From: an uncultured Paracoccaceae bacterium
GTDB lineage: Bacteria > Pseudomonadota > Alphaproteobacteria > Rhodobacterales > Rhodobacteraceae
Assembly (NCBI GenBank): GCA_905182165.1
Contig: CAJJAK010000006.1
Location: forward strand, 186,001-250,000
Length of the DNA: 64,000 bases
Reading direction: 5' to 3'
The notes beneath the pieces were generated by a model. It worked only from the letters and a program-made list of their open reading frames with translations, did not search any database and was not told the DNA's origin. Below are positions 53,149-62,648 of the stretch, piece after piece. How positions within the stretch are numbered: the stretch's first letter is position 1; every line of letters begins with the position of its first letter. A program made the translations under genes and the position numbers.

Positions 53149-53364
53149 ATGCTTAATAATATAGGTATACCAGGGATTTTACTTATAGCTGTGGTTGTTT
53201 TGGTTTTATTTGGACGCGGCAAGGTATCGTCTTTGATGGGCGAGGTTGGCAAAGGGATTACGGCTTTTAAGAAAGGCGTAACTGATGGAAAGCAAGAAAT
53301 TGAGACAGAAAATGCAGAAGAGGCAAAAGACGTGACGCCTGAAGCTGAAAAAGATAATACTTAA
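53149..53364 (+). CDS. tatA: twin-arginine translocase subunit TatA
   Basis: TatA forms the protein-conducting part of the Tat pathway. The 71-residue product has a membrane helix ([17 protein letters not shown]), the FGRGKVSSL hinge and amphipathic helix [16 protein letters not shown], then an acidic tail. ATG 53149 follows GAGGGAG; an in-frame TTG at 53128 would put that site inside the gene. tatB follows after 45 bp. The window has a Tat candidate substrate, the molybdoenzyme at its left edge, although its signal is not visible. It is intact. Confidence 0.94.
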   Translation: MLNNIGIPGILLIAVVVLVLFGRGKVSSLMGEVGKGITAFKKGVTDGKQEIETENAEEAKDVTPEAEKDNT

Positions 53365-53409
53365 GTAAGTATTTATTTGACTGTTTAATTTTTTCTGGAG
53401 AATTTATTG

Positions 53410-53929
53410 ATGTTTGATCTTGGTTGGACTGAACTTTTGTTGATAGGTATAGTTGCCTTGATTGTGGTTGGACCTAAAGATTTGCCTGGAATGTTTCGTA
53501 ATCTTGGCAAGATGATGGCTCGAGTACTCTCTTGTAAAACTCAATATTCTGCAACGGAATTGGACAACAATTTTACGCCTGAACAAAAAGCTGATTTAAA
53601 AAAAATAACTGACTTTTTTAAAAATCAAATGTGCCTTAATACGGATTCTGATTTTAAAACTTGTTATGAGCAAATTCCTAGCAGGCATCATAAAAAGACG
53701 GATTTAGGAGGGCACTGTGGATTGTTAAACGAACCTTTGCATGCCGGGGAAGAGCTTCAGATATGTCAAGAATTTACTGAAAAAGCCCCTGGCATGGATA
53801 CAGAAGACTAACACCAAAGACAAAATCAACACCAAAGACAAAATCAACACCAGACCACCAACACTAAAGACAAAGACAGTAACAGAAAAAAAATCTTCAA
53901 TAAAAACTGTTAAGAAGAATAAAAAATGA
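53410..53929 (+). CDS. tatB: twin-arginine translocase subunit TatB, frameshifted
   Basis: TatB joins TatC in the receptor complex. The start MFDLGWTELLLIGIVALIVV with GPKDLPGMFRNLGKMMARV is the standard TatB N-terminus (ATG 53410, with GGAG upstream). After about residue 40 the sequence is doubtful. Pieces such as QYSATELDNN and ADLKKITDFF recall family members, but the frame ending at 53811 differs from the Lys/Thr/Pro-rich tail that ends at 53929 and overlaps the tatC start (ATGA). I read the gene as running through to 53929 with at least one, probably more, indels. The tail includes two 18-bp tandem repeats. Confidence 0.82.
53810..53845 (+). repeat. two 18-bp tandem repeats in the tatB tail
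   Basis: AACACCAAAGACAAAATC occurs twice in direct succession, followed by the partial copy AACACCA. Read in the Thr/Pro/Lys frame it encodes TPKTKS repeats, a typical disordered TatB tail. Such repeats are prone to slippage. Confidence 0.8.
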
Positions 53930-54759
53930 GCGATGAAAGCGATGAAGTAGAATCCAATGCTTCGCCTCTAATCGAGCATTTAACCGAGTTGCGGACTCGA
54001 TTGATGAAATCTGTGGCAGCATTTTTGGTAGGCATGATTATTTGTTTTACTGTATGGAATTCTATATTTAATTTTTTAACTTATCCACTTTGCTCAGCTA
54101 TGATGGAAAGAGGCCAAGAAGATTGTGGTTTGATTTTGATTAAGCTTCAAGAAGGTTTTTTTGTTGCTATTTCGATTTCATTTTTGGGAGGGTTTATTTT
54201 AGCTTTCCCGTACATTGCATTTCAACTTTGGAGATTTGTTGCTCCGGGACTTTATAAAACTGAAAAAGGTGCTTTTTTATATGTGTTAGCTTCTCCTTTT
54301 ATGTTTTTTTTAGGTGCTTCATTTGCTTTTTGGGTTGTGACACCTTTAGCCTTTGATTTCTTTTTGGGGTTCCAGCAACCGGGTTCCTTAGGAGAGATCC
54401 AAGATGGTGAAAGTGGCATTGCAGCTGTTGCTTTCCAGGGTTCAGCACAGGAATACTTATCCTTAACTATTAAATTTATTGTGTCATTTGGGTTATGCTT
54501 TCAATTGCCAGTATTGTTAACACTTATGGGTAAGGTGGGATTGGTAAGTTCTGATGGCCTAAAAACTGTGAGAAAGTACGCTGTCATTGGTATATTGGTC
54601 ATGGCAGCCATTGTCACACCTCCTGATATAATCACTCAAGTTATTTTGTTTGTTGTTGTCTATATGCTTTATGAATTATCTATCTTTCTGGTGAGAAGAG
54701 TTGAAAAGAAACGTGACCAAGATTCTGATTTGGACGATGCTGATGAAACAGATGAGTAA
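53926..54759 (+). CDS. tatC: twin-arginine translocase subunit TatC
   Basis: TatC recognises the twin-arginine signal. The 277-residue protein begins with an acidic tail, then the motif PLIEHLTELRTRLMKS near residue 14 (signal-binding Glu), six membrane helices, and FPYIAFQLWRFVAPGLY, the conserved loop after helix 2. ATG 53926 overlaps the tatB stop. The end is an acidic tail. It is intact and followed by the DUF815 gene after 11 bases. Confidence 0.96.
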   Translation: MSDESDEVESNASPLIEHLTELRTRLMKSVAAFLVGMIICFTVWNSIFNFLTYPLCSAMMERGQEDCGLILIKLQEGFFVAISISFLGGFILAFPYIAFQLWRFVAPGLYKTEKGAFLYVLASPFMFFLGASFAFWVVTPLAFDFFLGFQQPGSLGEIQDGESGIAAVAFQGSAQEYLSLTIKFIVSFGLCFQLPVLLTLMGKVGLVSSDGLKTVRKYAVIGILVMAAIVTPPDIITQVILFVVVYMLYELSIFLVRRVEKKRDQDSDLDDADETDE

Positions 54760-54770
54760 GATTGCAATTC

Positions 54771-55607
54771 ATGAGTGATGAATTAAATCGAATTGCAGAT
54801 GCCATGGAGAGGTTGGCCCCTATCTCTAGTGAAGACCCAAACTTCTCTGAAAATGATGTTTATTTGTGGCATGCAAATCCTGATCACCTTGAACCAATAA
54901 CTAATGTAGCAAGCGTCGACATGAGGTTATTAGTTGGAATTGATAGTGCAAAGGCTAGCTTGCTGAAAAACACTATTCAATTTGCGGAAGGAATGTCCGC
55001 GAATAACGCTTTGTTATGGGGGTCCCGTGGTATGGGGAAATCTTCCTTAGTTAAGGCTGTGCACACTAAAGTGGTTCAGACGGGCTTGCCATTAAAGATA
55101 GTTGAGTTGCAGCGTGATGATTTATCAACAGTTACGCGCCTATTAGCCTTGTTGCGAAACTCCCGGCATCGTTTCATCCTTTTCTGTGATGATCTATCGT
55201 TTTCCTACGATGATCAAAATTACAAGTCACTCAAAGCAGTTTTGGATGGTGGAGTTGCAGGGCGACCTAGAAATGTAATTTTTTATGCCACTTCTAATCG
55301 AAGACATTTGATGCCACGTGATATGATTGAGAATGAGCGTTCAAGTGGTATAAATCCCAGTGAAGCGATTGAAGAGAAGGTTTCTTTGTCAGATAGGTTT
55401 GGCTTATGGCTTGGATTCCACTCCTGCGATCAAGAAACCTACTTAGATATTGTGACCGGTTACTGTAACGCCTATGCCCTTAATATGGACATTGGCGAGT
55501 TGCATTCAGAAGCTATAAAATGGCAAGCAACACGAGGTTCACGATCTGGAAGGGTTGCATGGCAATACTTCTTGGATCTTGCAGGCCGTAAAGGGATAAA
55601 GATTTGA
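54771..55607 (+). CDS. DUF815 family AAA ATPase
   Basis: A 278-residue ATPase of the DUF815 family, of unknown function. Walker A is GSRGMGKSSLVKA near residue 83, and Walker B is RFILFCDDLSF. Other conserved pieces are YKSLKAVLDGGV, NVIFYATSNRRHLMPR and LSDRFGLWLGFHSCDQ with the sensor region. ATG 54771 gives MSDELNRIADAMERL; TTG 54762 is an alternative. Its link to tatC is frequent in alphaproteobacteria but unexplained. Its stop abuts that of the convergent nlpD gene. Confidence 0.85.
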   Translation: MSDELNRIADAMERLAPISSEDPNFSENDVYLWHANPDHLEPITNVASVDMRLLVGIDSAKASLLKNTIQFAEGMSANNALLWGSRGMGKSSLVKAVHTKVVQTGLPLKIVELQRDDLSTVTRLLALLRNSRHRFILFCDDLSFSYDDQNYKSLKAVLDGGVAGRPRNVIFYATSNRRHLMPRDMIENERSSGINPSEAIEEKVSLSDRFGLWLGFHSCDQETYLDIVTGYCNAYALNMDIGELHSEAIKWQATRGSRSGRVAWQYFLDLAGRKGIKI

Positions 55608-56488
55608 TTATTGCTCAAAGAATTGTATAGGATCAACGCGTTGGTTGTCTTTAATCATTTCAAAATGTAAAAAGTTTTTCCCAGGAGCAACCGATCCAAT
55701 AATCTGCCCTCTTTTTACCAAATCTCCTTTTTGCAAATTGACGTCTGATATGTTCGTATATGCTGATAAAATATTATCCTTATGTTTAATAAAGATTATT
55801 GTAGGCTGATTTTCACCTTTTGATACTAATGCAACTGTACCATTATTAGAGGCGACAACTGGGCTACCCTCTGGGGCTTTAATATTAATACCTTGATTGC
55901 CATTAGTATCATATGAAAATGGATTTGAAATTTCACCATCGACTGGTTTAAGAAAAGACTTTGTTTTCAATTGCTGATCATTAGAACTTGTTTGTATGTC
56001 ATCAGCTTTGATTGTTTTACTACTTTCGTTATCTTCCTCTTTGACTTTTGTAACTTCTTTAACAATTGTATCTTTTTTTACTTGGACGCGATCAATTGCC
56101 TTTGAAGACTAGGGGGGACTTTATCATCAGTTTTATTTTCTTTTAAATTAACTGGTATAGCCAGTATTTCGCCTTGGCTCAGTTTGTAGTTCTCTGACAA
56201 TCCATTATAAACTGCCAATTGTTTAGATGAAACATTTATACGGTTGGCGACATTATACAGTCTTTCACCATTTTTTGCTCTAACAATTGAATAGGTGGAA
56301 AATTTTATTATACCTGTTTCTTTTGGTAAAGAGGCGTCTGAGCTTTTTGTTTTATATAATGTTGTTGGTAAATCTATATATTTCGAATAATCTAAATTTG
56401 TTTCGCAACCAGAAACTATCATAGTTGCCATGCAATAGATAAAATTTCTTAAATTTAAATACTTAATTAATTGGGTGACCTGAATCAT
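55608..56488 (-). CDS. nlpD: NlpD-like murein hydrolase activator lipoprotein, frameshifted
   Basis: A lipoprotein with LysM and LytM (M23) domains. The signal peptide ends in MIVSGCETN, a lipobox. The LysM segment is SIVRAKNGERLYNVANRINV with NGLSENYKLSQGEILAIP. A frameshift near 56100 leads to a linker (RVQVKKDTIVKEV) and the LytM domain. The zinc ligands are degenerate: the usual HxGxD reads NQGIN and the HxH motif reads FLHFE. Loss of the catalytic site is the mark of amidase activators such as NlpD and EnvC. Length is about 293 residues. surE-pcm-nlpD is the same trio as in E. coli. Confidence 0.82.
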
Positions 56489-56531
56489 TTTTTTCTCATT
56501 TTAATTACATGGGTTATTATAACTATTGTTT

Positions 56532-57167
56532 TTACACCTCTGCAATCCCTTCTATTAGAGGAACAAATCGAACTTCTCCCATTTCATGATAACTCAAACC
56601 TTTTTCAGTTTTGGTTATTTTAATCATTGTTTGAACAGAATCTGACTGACCAACTGGTAATACCATGATTCCATTTACTTTTAACTGCTCTAAAAGTGGC
56701 GCAGGAGGATCTTCAGCTGCGGCAGTTAATAAAATTCGGTCAAAGGGTGCCTGAGCCGGAAGCCCACGTGAACCATCTGAACGCATTGCCGTAATATTGC
56801 TTAAGTTTAAATTATCAAAAACATTTTGTGCTTGTATAATTAGTTCCAAGTGACGTTCTAACGTATACACTCGTCTTGCTAAGCGAGATAAAATTGCGGC
56901 TTGGTATCCCGACCCAGTTCCAATCTCTAGAACCTTACATCTAGGAGTAACATTCAGACTTTGGGTCATTTGTGCAACGATTGAGGGTTGGCTTATTGTT
57001 TGCCCACAAGCAATTGGTAGGGGTATATCTTGATAAGCTTTTTCTTCAAAAACACCTTTTAAAAACTTTCTTCGATCTATTTTTTCCATTGCGTTCAGAA
57101 CTCTGGAGTCAGTTATGCCTCTGCTTCGAATAGCATATAAAAATTGCATTTTTTCTTCAGGTGTCAT
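56532..57167 (-). CDS. pcm: protein-L-isoaspartate O-methyltransferase
   Basis: Pcm methylates isoaspartyl residues so they can return to Asp. The 211-residue protein has [37 protein letters not shown], the SAM motif [15 protein letters not shown] near residue 77, and [18 protein letters not shown] 57167 overlaps the end of surE; a TTG three codons earlier (57176) is also possible. It lies between surE and nlpD. It is intact. Confidence 0.94.
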   Translation of the reverse strand: MTPEEKMQFLYAIRSRGITDSRVLNAMEKIDRRKFLKGVFEEKAYQDIPLPIACGQTISQPSIVAQMTQSLNVTPRCKVLEIGTGSGYQAAILSRLARRVYTLERHLELIIQAQNVFDNLNLSNITAMRSDGSRGLPAQAPFDRILLTAAAEDPPAPLLEQLKVNGIMVLPVGQSDSVQTMIKITKTEKGLSYHEMGEVRFVPLIEGIAEV

Positions 57168-57981
57168 TGGTTTCAAATAATTTTTGCAAGCGATTTAAAG
57201 TATTATAATCTGTTAAGTCAGTCTTCATAGGTGTTACAGAAATATATCCATCTAAGTTGGCTGCTGCGTCAGTGTTCTTTGCTGTTGGGACGTCTTGTGC
57301 ACCCCCCTTGATCCACAAAAACTTTCGGCCACCAGGCGAAATATGAGGTTCAACACCAAAAGATGTATTTTGCCTAAAACCTTGAGAGGAAATCTTACTA
57401 CCTTTGACTTTCTGAGATGGAACTGGAGGGAAGTTGATATTGTAAAATATTCTATAGTCTCCAGTGCCCCAATCGCCTTCCTTAAGTAATTTTTGTATAA
57501 CCGAAGCACCGTAAGCACCAGCGGCTTCAAATGGATTTTCAATTGAGATGTTTTTTGGACCTAGATATTGTGAAAGAGCAATTGATTTAATTTTATGAAT
57601 TGTTCCTTCAATAGCAGCTCCAATCGTTCCAGAATAAAGTGCATTTTCAGCCGAATTATTTCCTCGATTTACACCAGATAGGATTATTTGAGGTTTATTA
57701 TCTTTCATAACTTCATAAATCCCAGCTAATACGCAATCAGCAGGCGATCCATCTACAGCAAATCTTTTTTCCGAAACTTTAGAAATCATCATTGGTTTTG
57801 TGAAACTAATACAGTGCGCCACACCTGACTGTTCGTAGGAAGGTGCTACTACCCAAACTTCTCCTTTGGGACCTGCAATTTCTTTAGCAATTGTTTCTAA
57901 AACTTTTATACCTGGTGCATTTATTCCATCATCATTGGTGACAAGTATAAGCGGTCTTTGATTCATAGCGTATTTATTCAT
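57157..57981 (-). CDS. surE: 5'/3'-nucleotidase SurE
   Basis: SurE is a metal-dependent nucleotidase with a role in stress survival. The metal site is [14 protein letters not shown] near residue 12, followed by [20 protein letters not shown], the loop [20 protein letters not shown] and [14 protein letters not shown]. The length is 274 residues, with the usual C-terminal arm. ATG 57981 was chosen; ATG 57966 (MNQRPLIL) is close and equally possible. It is intact and starts about 50 bp after serS. Confidence 0.94.
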   Translation of the reverse strand: MNKYAMNQRPLILVTNDDGINAPGIKVLETIAKEIAGPKGEVWVVAPSYEQSGVAHCISFTKPMMISKVSEKRFAVDGSPADCVLAGIYEVMKDNKPQIILSGVNRGNNSAENALYSGTIGAAIEGTIHKIKSIALSQYLGPKNISIENPFEAAGAYGASVIQKLLKEGDWGTGDYRIFYNINFPPVPSQKVKGSKISSQGFRQNTSFGVEPHISPGGRKFLWIKGGAQDVPTAKNTDAAANLDGYISVTPMKTDLTDYNTLNRLQKLFETNDT

Positions 57982-58028
57982 TTCTTAAAGAATAATTAAG
58001 ATTTCGTCCAGCAGATTAATCATAGATT

Positions 58029-59321
58029 TTACTCTAAATCCCCATTTGAATTCAATTTTGATTTGCCACCTAGGTATGGCATTAATACGTCTGGTAATTT
58101 TACTGACCCATCAATAAGTTGTCCATTTTCAAGTACAGCAATTAAGCACCGACCCACTGCTAAGCCAGATCCATTTAAAGTATGCACGAATTCAAGTTTT
58201 TTGCTCTGAATTGGTTTGAATCGGGCATTCATTCTACGAGCTTGAAAATCACCACAAGTTGAACAAGAGCTAATTTCTCGATATTTATTTTGGCCTGGTA
58301 ACCAAACTTCTATGTCGTGTGTTCTACGAGCTGATGCGCCCATGTCTCCTGTACATAAAACAACAGTTCGATAGGGTAAATGCAAAGACTCTAAGATAGT
58401 TTCAGCACATTTGGTCATTCGGTCAAGCTCATCTATTGATTGTTCTGGATGGACTATGGAAACCATCTCTACTTTCTCAAATTGGTGCTGTCTAAGCATT
58501 CCACTTGTATCTCTACCTGCGCTACCTGCTTCTGACCTAAAACATAACGAATGTGCAGTCATTCTTATTGGTAGGTCTTCTTCCTTCATGATTTTGTTGG
58601 CAACTGTATTGGTTAGTGTGACCTCAGATGTTGGAATTAACCATCTTCCATCTGTTGTTTGATAACTATCATCTGTAAATTTTGGTAGTTGGCCCGTCCC
58701 AATCATCGCCTCATCGCGAACTAGCACGGGTGTATTCATTTCAGTTAACTCATGTTTTTCAACATGAGTGTCCAGCATAAACTGCGCCAATGCTCTGTGA
58801 AGCCTGGCTAAAGAACCAGTTAATATTACGAACCTTGAGCCTGATAAATTTCGCGCTGTTTCAAAATCCATAGTTTTTATTGTTGCTGAAAGTTCAAAGT
58901 GTTCCCTTGCCTTGAATTCAAACTCTGGCTTTTTCCCCCATTGATTTATTTCTATATTGTCTTTTTCGCTGTCACCAACTGGAACATCCGACATTGGAGA
59001 GTTTGGTAATTGCATCAAATATTCAGTTAACAATTTATCTTGTTTTTTTGCTTCATCTTCTAACAGTGAAATTTCTATTTTTTTCTCACTAATTATGGAG
59101 CGAAGTTCATTAAACTCTGATTCATTATCATTCGCTTTTGCTTCCCCAATCTTTTTGCTCGCATTATTTCTTTCAGCTAGTGCTTTTTCTGCAGCTCTTA
59201 TCTTTGTTCTACGAATTTCATCGAGTGATAATATTTGGGAGGAAATATTCGAAAGTTTACGTAACTCCATCTTGGCGTCAAATTCTTCAGGGTTTTCACG
59301 AATTAAACGAATATCATGCAT
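58029..59321 (-). CDS. serS: seryl-tRNA synthetase
   Basis: SerS charges tRNA-Ser and tRNA-Sec. The 430-residue protein has an N-terminal coiled-coil arm (about residues 30-110), then the class II core: motif 1 region [18 protein letters not shown], motif 2 [20 protein letters not shown], serine-binding [17 protein letters not shown], and motif 3 [15 protein letters not shown] 59321 opens [18 protein letters not shown]. It leads the serS-surE-pcm-nlpD minus-strand group. It is intact. Confidence 0.97.
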   Translation of the reverse strand: MHDIRLIRENPEEFDAKMELRKLSNISSQILSLDEIRRTKIRAAEKALAERNNASKKIGEAKANDNESEFNELRSIISEKKIEISLLEDEAKKQDKLLTEYLMQLPNSPMSDVPVGDSEKDNIEINQWGKKPEFEFKAREHFELSATIKTMDFETARNLSGSRFVILTGSLARLHRALAQFMLDTHVEKHELTEMNTPVLVRDEAMIGTGQLPKFTDDSYQTTDGRWLIPTSEVTLTNTVANKIMKEEDLPIRMTAHSLCFRSEAGSAGRDTSGMLRQHQFEKVEMVSIVHPEQSIDELDRMTKCAETILESLHLPYRTVVLCTGDMGASARRTHDIEVWLPGQNKYREISSCSTCGDFQARRMNARFKPIQSKKLEFVHTLNGSGLAVGRCLIAVLENGQLIDGSVKLPDVLMPYLGGKSKLNSNGDLE

Positions 59322-59709
59322 ATTTTTTTCCAGTTGCTTATTTGTTTTTATCGTTATGCATTATTTTTTAGTTAAGGTTAAGTATTGAATTAAAATATAA
59401 GAATATGATAATTTTTTTTTAAATAGCCTGTTGTGTTTTAGCACCCTACAGAAATTTATTTGATTTAGAATCGTGATTTTTTCATTCAACTACTAGGAAA
59501 TTGTATGGTCACTGTTGAAAAATAAAATTATGAATAGGCCAATATTTTCAATATGAGATAAATTTTATATTTATACTCATTTATTATACCAAAATTGATG
59601 GTGATTTATCATAAAATTGTACTGTGAATACTTGCAAATCTGAGAGTGTAGGGTTAGGGTCGCCTTCGTTCAGTTGTGGTATTACTCACAACTTATAAAA
59701 GGAAAAAAC
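59322..59709. other. 388-bp divergent gap between serS and yajC
   Basis: AT-rich, without a gene. The only clear structure is a hairpin just before yajC (listed separately). A GC-richer patch with GGGTTAGGGTCGCC lies at about 59651-59664, next to the hairpin, so a short leader RNA is possible. Confidence 0.3.
59672..59693 (+). promoter_or_regulatory. hairpin in the yajC leader
   Basis: AGTTGTG (59672-59678) pairs with CACAACT (59687-59693) around an eight-base loop, ending seven bases before the AAGGA ribosome binding site. It could influence translation of yajC-secD-secF. It is not followed by a T run, so it is not a terminator. No known motif was recognised. Confidence 0.4.
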
Positions 59710-59988
59710 ATGGGCGACATAACACAAATTCTACCATTTATATTAATTTTTGCTATAATGTACTTTTTGCTAATTAGGCCGCAGCAAAAAAAAGTGAAGG
59801 AACACAAGGCATTAGTGGAGGCGGTAAAAAAAGGTGATGAGGTAGTTACTCAGGGTGGTTTGATAGGAAAAATCACAAAGGTAAAGGGCGAAGGCAGGTT
59901 AGAAGTGGAGATTGCTTCTGGTGTTAAGGTACAAGTTGTGCAAGCAACAATTGCTCAAGTTATTAATAAGACTGAAACAAAAAAATAA
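59710..59988 (+). CDS. yajC: preprotein translocase subunit YajC
   Basis: YajC is a small accessory of the SecDF complex. The 92-residue protein has one membrane helix (ILPFILIFAIMYFLLIRPQQ), the RPQQKKVKEH motif and GDEVVTQGGLIGKI. ATG 59710 has AAGGA upstream; an in-frame upstream ATG at 59674 lies within the hairpin and is rejected. secD follows 19 bases later. It is intact. Confidence 0.95.
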   Translation: MGDITQILPFILIFAIMYFLLIRPQQKKVKEHKALVEAVKKGDEVVTQGGLIGKITKVKGEGRLEVEIASGVKVQVVQATIAQVINKTETKK

Positions 59989-60007
59989 AAACTAGGAACT
60001 TCTTAAA

Positions 60008-61672
60008 ATGCTTCAGTTTTCTTTATGGCAAAAAATAATAATTTGGAGCGTATGTGGGTTTGGAATTCTATTTGCTCTACCAAATGCATTTTATACCCGG
60101 GTTGAAGTTAGGAATGATCTTTATGAAGCGAGAGCAAACGGTTTAAACGTAACTGATGAAGAAATAGCTAATATTGGAAATTGGCCATCTTTTTTACCTT
60201 CAAGTTTAGTAAATCTGGGATTAGATCTACGTGGTGGTGCTCATTTATTAGCAGAAGTTAAAGTTGAGGAAGTTTATGCTCAAAGACTAGATGCTATGTG
60301 GCAGGAAGTTCGTGATGTTTTGAGAGCTGAAAGAAGTAGTATAGGCACTATTCGACGACAAGATGGTCGAGATGATCAACTTAGGGTAAAAATTTCCAAA
60401 AAATCTGGAATGGCAAAAGCCATTAAGGTGATAGAGAATCTTGCCCGTCCTGTCAGCTCATTAACTGGAGTTGGGCAGAAAGATATTGAAGTGTCTGCAG
60501 ATCAAAATACGTTAATTATTCAATTTTCTGATGCGGAAAAATTAGCGTTAAATGAGAGAACTATGGAGCAATCTCTCGAAATAATAAGGAGACGAGTCGA
60601 TGAGGTTGGTACGCGTGAACCTACAATACAAAAACAGGGTGATCGAAGGATTCTTATTCAGGTGCCTGGACTTGGTTCAGCTAGTGAGCTTAAAACATTA
60701 ATAGGAACAACTGCAAAATTGGGATTTTATCCTGTAGTTAAGCAAACTTCTAACGCTGATGAAGAAGGAAACGGTAGAACTCAAACCCTTCCAGCCCGTG
60801 ATGATAAAGGTGTGTTTTATATCTTAGACAAAATGGCTGCGGTAACTGGTGAAGAACTTGTTGACGCTCAACCAACTTTTGATCAAAATGGCCAACCTGC
60901 TGTGAGCTTTAGATTCAATCCAGGTGGTGCAAGAAAATTTGGAAATTATACCGCAAATAATGTTGGTTCATTATTTGCAATAGTCTTGGACAACGAAGTT
61001 ATCTCAGCTCCACAAATCCGAGAGGCAATTACTGGAGGAAGTGGTCAAATAACTGGAAACTTTTCTGTCACAGAATCTGCAGAACTTTCGATTTTGCTGC
61101 GAGCAGGTGCATTACCAGCGCCAATGCAATTTGAAGAAGAAAGAACTATTGGGCCTGAGTTAGGGCAAGATAGCATTGATGCTGGAAAAATTGCTTGTGC
61201 TGTAGCATTTGCAGCCATCTTAGTTTTTATGTTTTTGAGTTATGGGTTGTTTGGCATATTTGCAAATATCGCCTTGATTATAAATGTATCTTTAATTTTT
61301 GGTTTGTTGTCCATTATTGGGGCTACTTTGACACTTCCAGGAATAGCTGGAATCGTCTTGACTGTTGGAATGGCCGTCGATGCAAATGTATTAATCTTTG
61401 AACGAATTAAAGAAGAACTTAAAACAGCAAAAAGCCCATATCGCGCTATTGAGTTGGGATATGAACGTGCATTTAGTGCAATTCTTGATGCTAACATTAC
61501 AACATTTATTGCTGCATTAATTTTGTTTCTTATGGGTTCAGGACCGGTAAGGGGTTTTTCCATCACACTTGGATTAGGGATAATTACTTCAGTATTTACG
61601 GCAATTTATGTGACCCGGCTTTTGATGGCCATTTGGTTTGACATGAAACGTCCAAAAGCAATCATTGTTTAA
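60008..61672 (+). CDS. secD: protein translocase subunit SecD
   Basis: SecD and SecF use the proton gradient to pull proteins out of the SecYEG channel. The 554-residue protein has a first membrane helix, the motif LGLDLRGGAHLLAEVKVEEV near residue 74, IIRRRVDEVGTREPTIQKQG, and a C-terminal domain of about five helices with GIAGIVLTVGMAVDANVLIFERIKEE split as VGMAVDANVLIFERIKEE. ATG 60008. It is intact. Confidence 0.96.
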   Translation: MLQFSLWQKIIIWSVCGFGILFALPNAFYTRVEVRNDLYEARANGLNVTDEEIANIGNWPSFLPSSLVNLGLDLRGGAHLLAEVKVEEVYAQRLDAMWQEVRDVLRAERSSIGTIRRQDGRDDQLRVKISKKSGMAKAIKVIENLARPVSSLTGVGQKDIEVSADQNTLIIQFSDAEKLALNERTMEQSLEIIRRRVDEVGTREPTIQKQGDRRILIQVPGLGSASELKTLIGTTAKLGFYPVVKQTSNADEEGNGRTQTLPARDDKGVFYILDKMAAVTGEELVDAQPTFDQNGQPAVSFRFNPGGARKFGNYTANNVGSLFAIVLDNEVISAPQIREAITGGSGQITGNFSVTESAELSILLRAGALPAPMQFEEERTIGPELGQDSIDAGKIACAVAFAAILVFMFLSYGLFGIFANIALIINVSLIFGLLSIIGATLTLPGIAGIVLTVGMAVDANVLIFERIKEELKTAKSPYRAIELGYERAFSAILDANITTFIAALILFLMGSGPVRGFSITLGLGIITSVFTAIYVTRLLMAIWFDMKRPKAIIV

Positions 61673-61681
61673 AGGTTTATT

Positions 61682-62648
61682 ATGCGATTAAAACTTGTAC
61701 CCTCAGAAACTAAAGTAGATTTTTTTAAGTTATCAAAAATAACTTTTGCAGCTTCTATAATTGGAATGATAGTAGCTTTGGTTCTCTTCTTCTCTTAATG
61801 GTTTAAATTTTGGAATTGATTTTAGAGGTGGAACCACAATTAGAACTGATGCCTCGATACCTATAGAAGTTAGCACTTATAGATCTGCCTTATCTAAACT
61901 TGACCTTGGCGATGTGTCGATCACAGAAGTATTTGATCCCACAAAGCCTGATCAAAATGTAGCGCAGATAAGAATAGAACAACAAGAAAATGAAGGTAGT
62001 GCCACAGTGAAAACGGTAAAGGCAGTGCAAGCAGCATTGTTGACAATTGACTCTAAAATGACATTTCCTTCGATTGAGAGTGTAGGCCCTAAAGTATCTG
62101 GTGAGCTTATCCGAACTGCAGTAATTGCAGTTATTGCTGCAATATTTGCAGTTCTATTTTACATCTGGTTAAGGTTTGAATGGCAATTTTCCGTAGGTGC
62201 AGTAGCGGCTTTAATTCATGATATTGTTCTTACTATTGGAATATTCAGTTTACTGCAGATAAAATTTGATTTGGCTATAATTGCTGCTTTGCTTACTATT
62301 GTGGGGTATTCCTTGAATGACACCGTTGTTGTTTTTGACCGAGTAAGGGAAAATTTACGTAAATACAAGAAAATGGAATTACAGAAAGTTTTAAATCTAT
62401 CTATAAATGAGACTTTGAGCAGAACAGTTATGACATCAGTTACTACGCTGCTAGCCCTTATTTCACTATTTGTTTTAGGTGGTGATGTGATAAGGGGTTT
62501 TGTATTTGCAATGATCTGGGGCGTTATTGTGGGAACATATAGCTCTGTATTTATTGCCTCGAATATACTTCTTAGATTGGGTGTTAAACGAGATTGGTCC
62601 AAGCCTTCAGCCGGTGCGGGAACACAATTTTCAGGTATAGATGCTTGA
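61682..62648 (+). CDS. secF: protein translocase subunit SecF, frameshifted
   Basis: SecF partners SecD. ATG 61682 gives MRLKLVPSETKVDFFKLSKI and the first membrane helix, then meets TAA at 61796 after VLFFS. The next frame resumes SLNGLNFGIDFRGGTTIRT, and continues to the C-terminal helices with VVFDRVRENLRKYKK and NETLSRTVMTSVTTLLAL. The junction is near 61790, in a TTCTTCTCTT run. Length is about 322 residues, normal for SecF. The end overlaps the TauE gene by eight bases. Confidence 0.95.

Noticed and set aside
55200..55700. Overlap of transcription between the DUF815 gene and nlpD as a special regulatory arrangement
   Set aside because: The stops simply abut; tight convergent pairs are normal in compact genomes and no structure lies between them.
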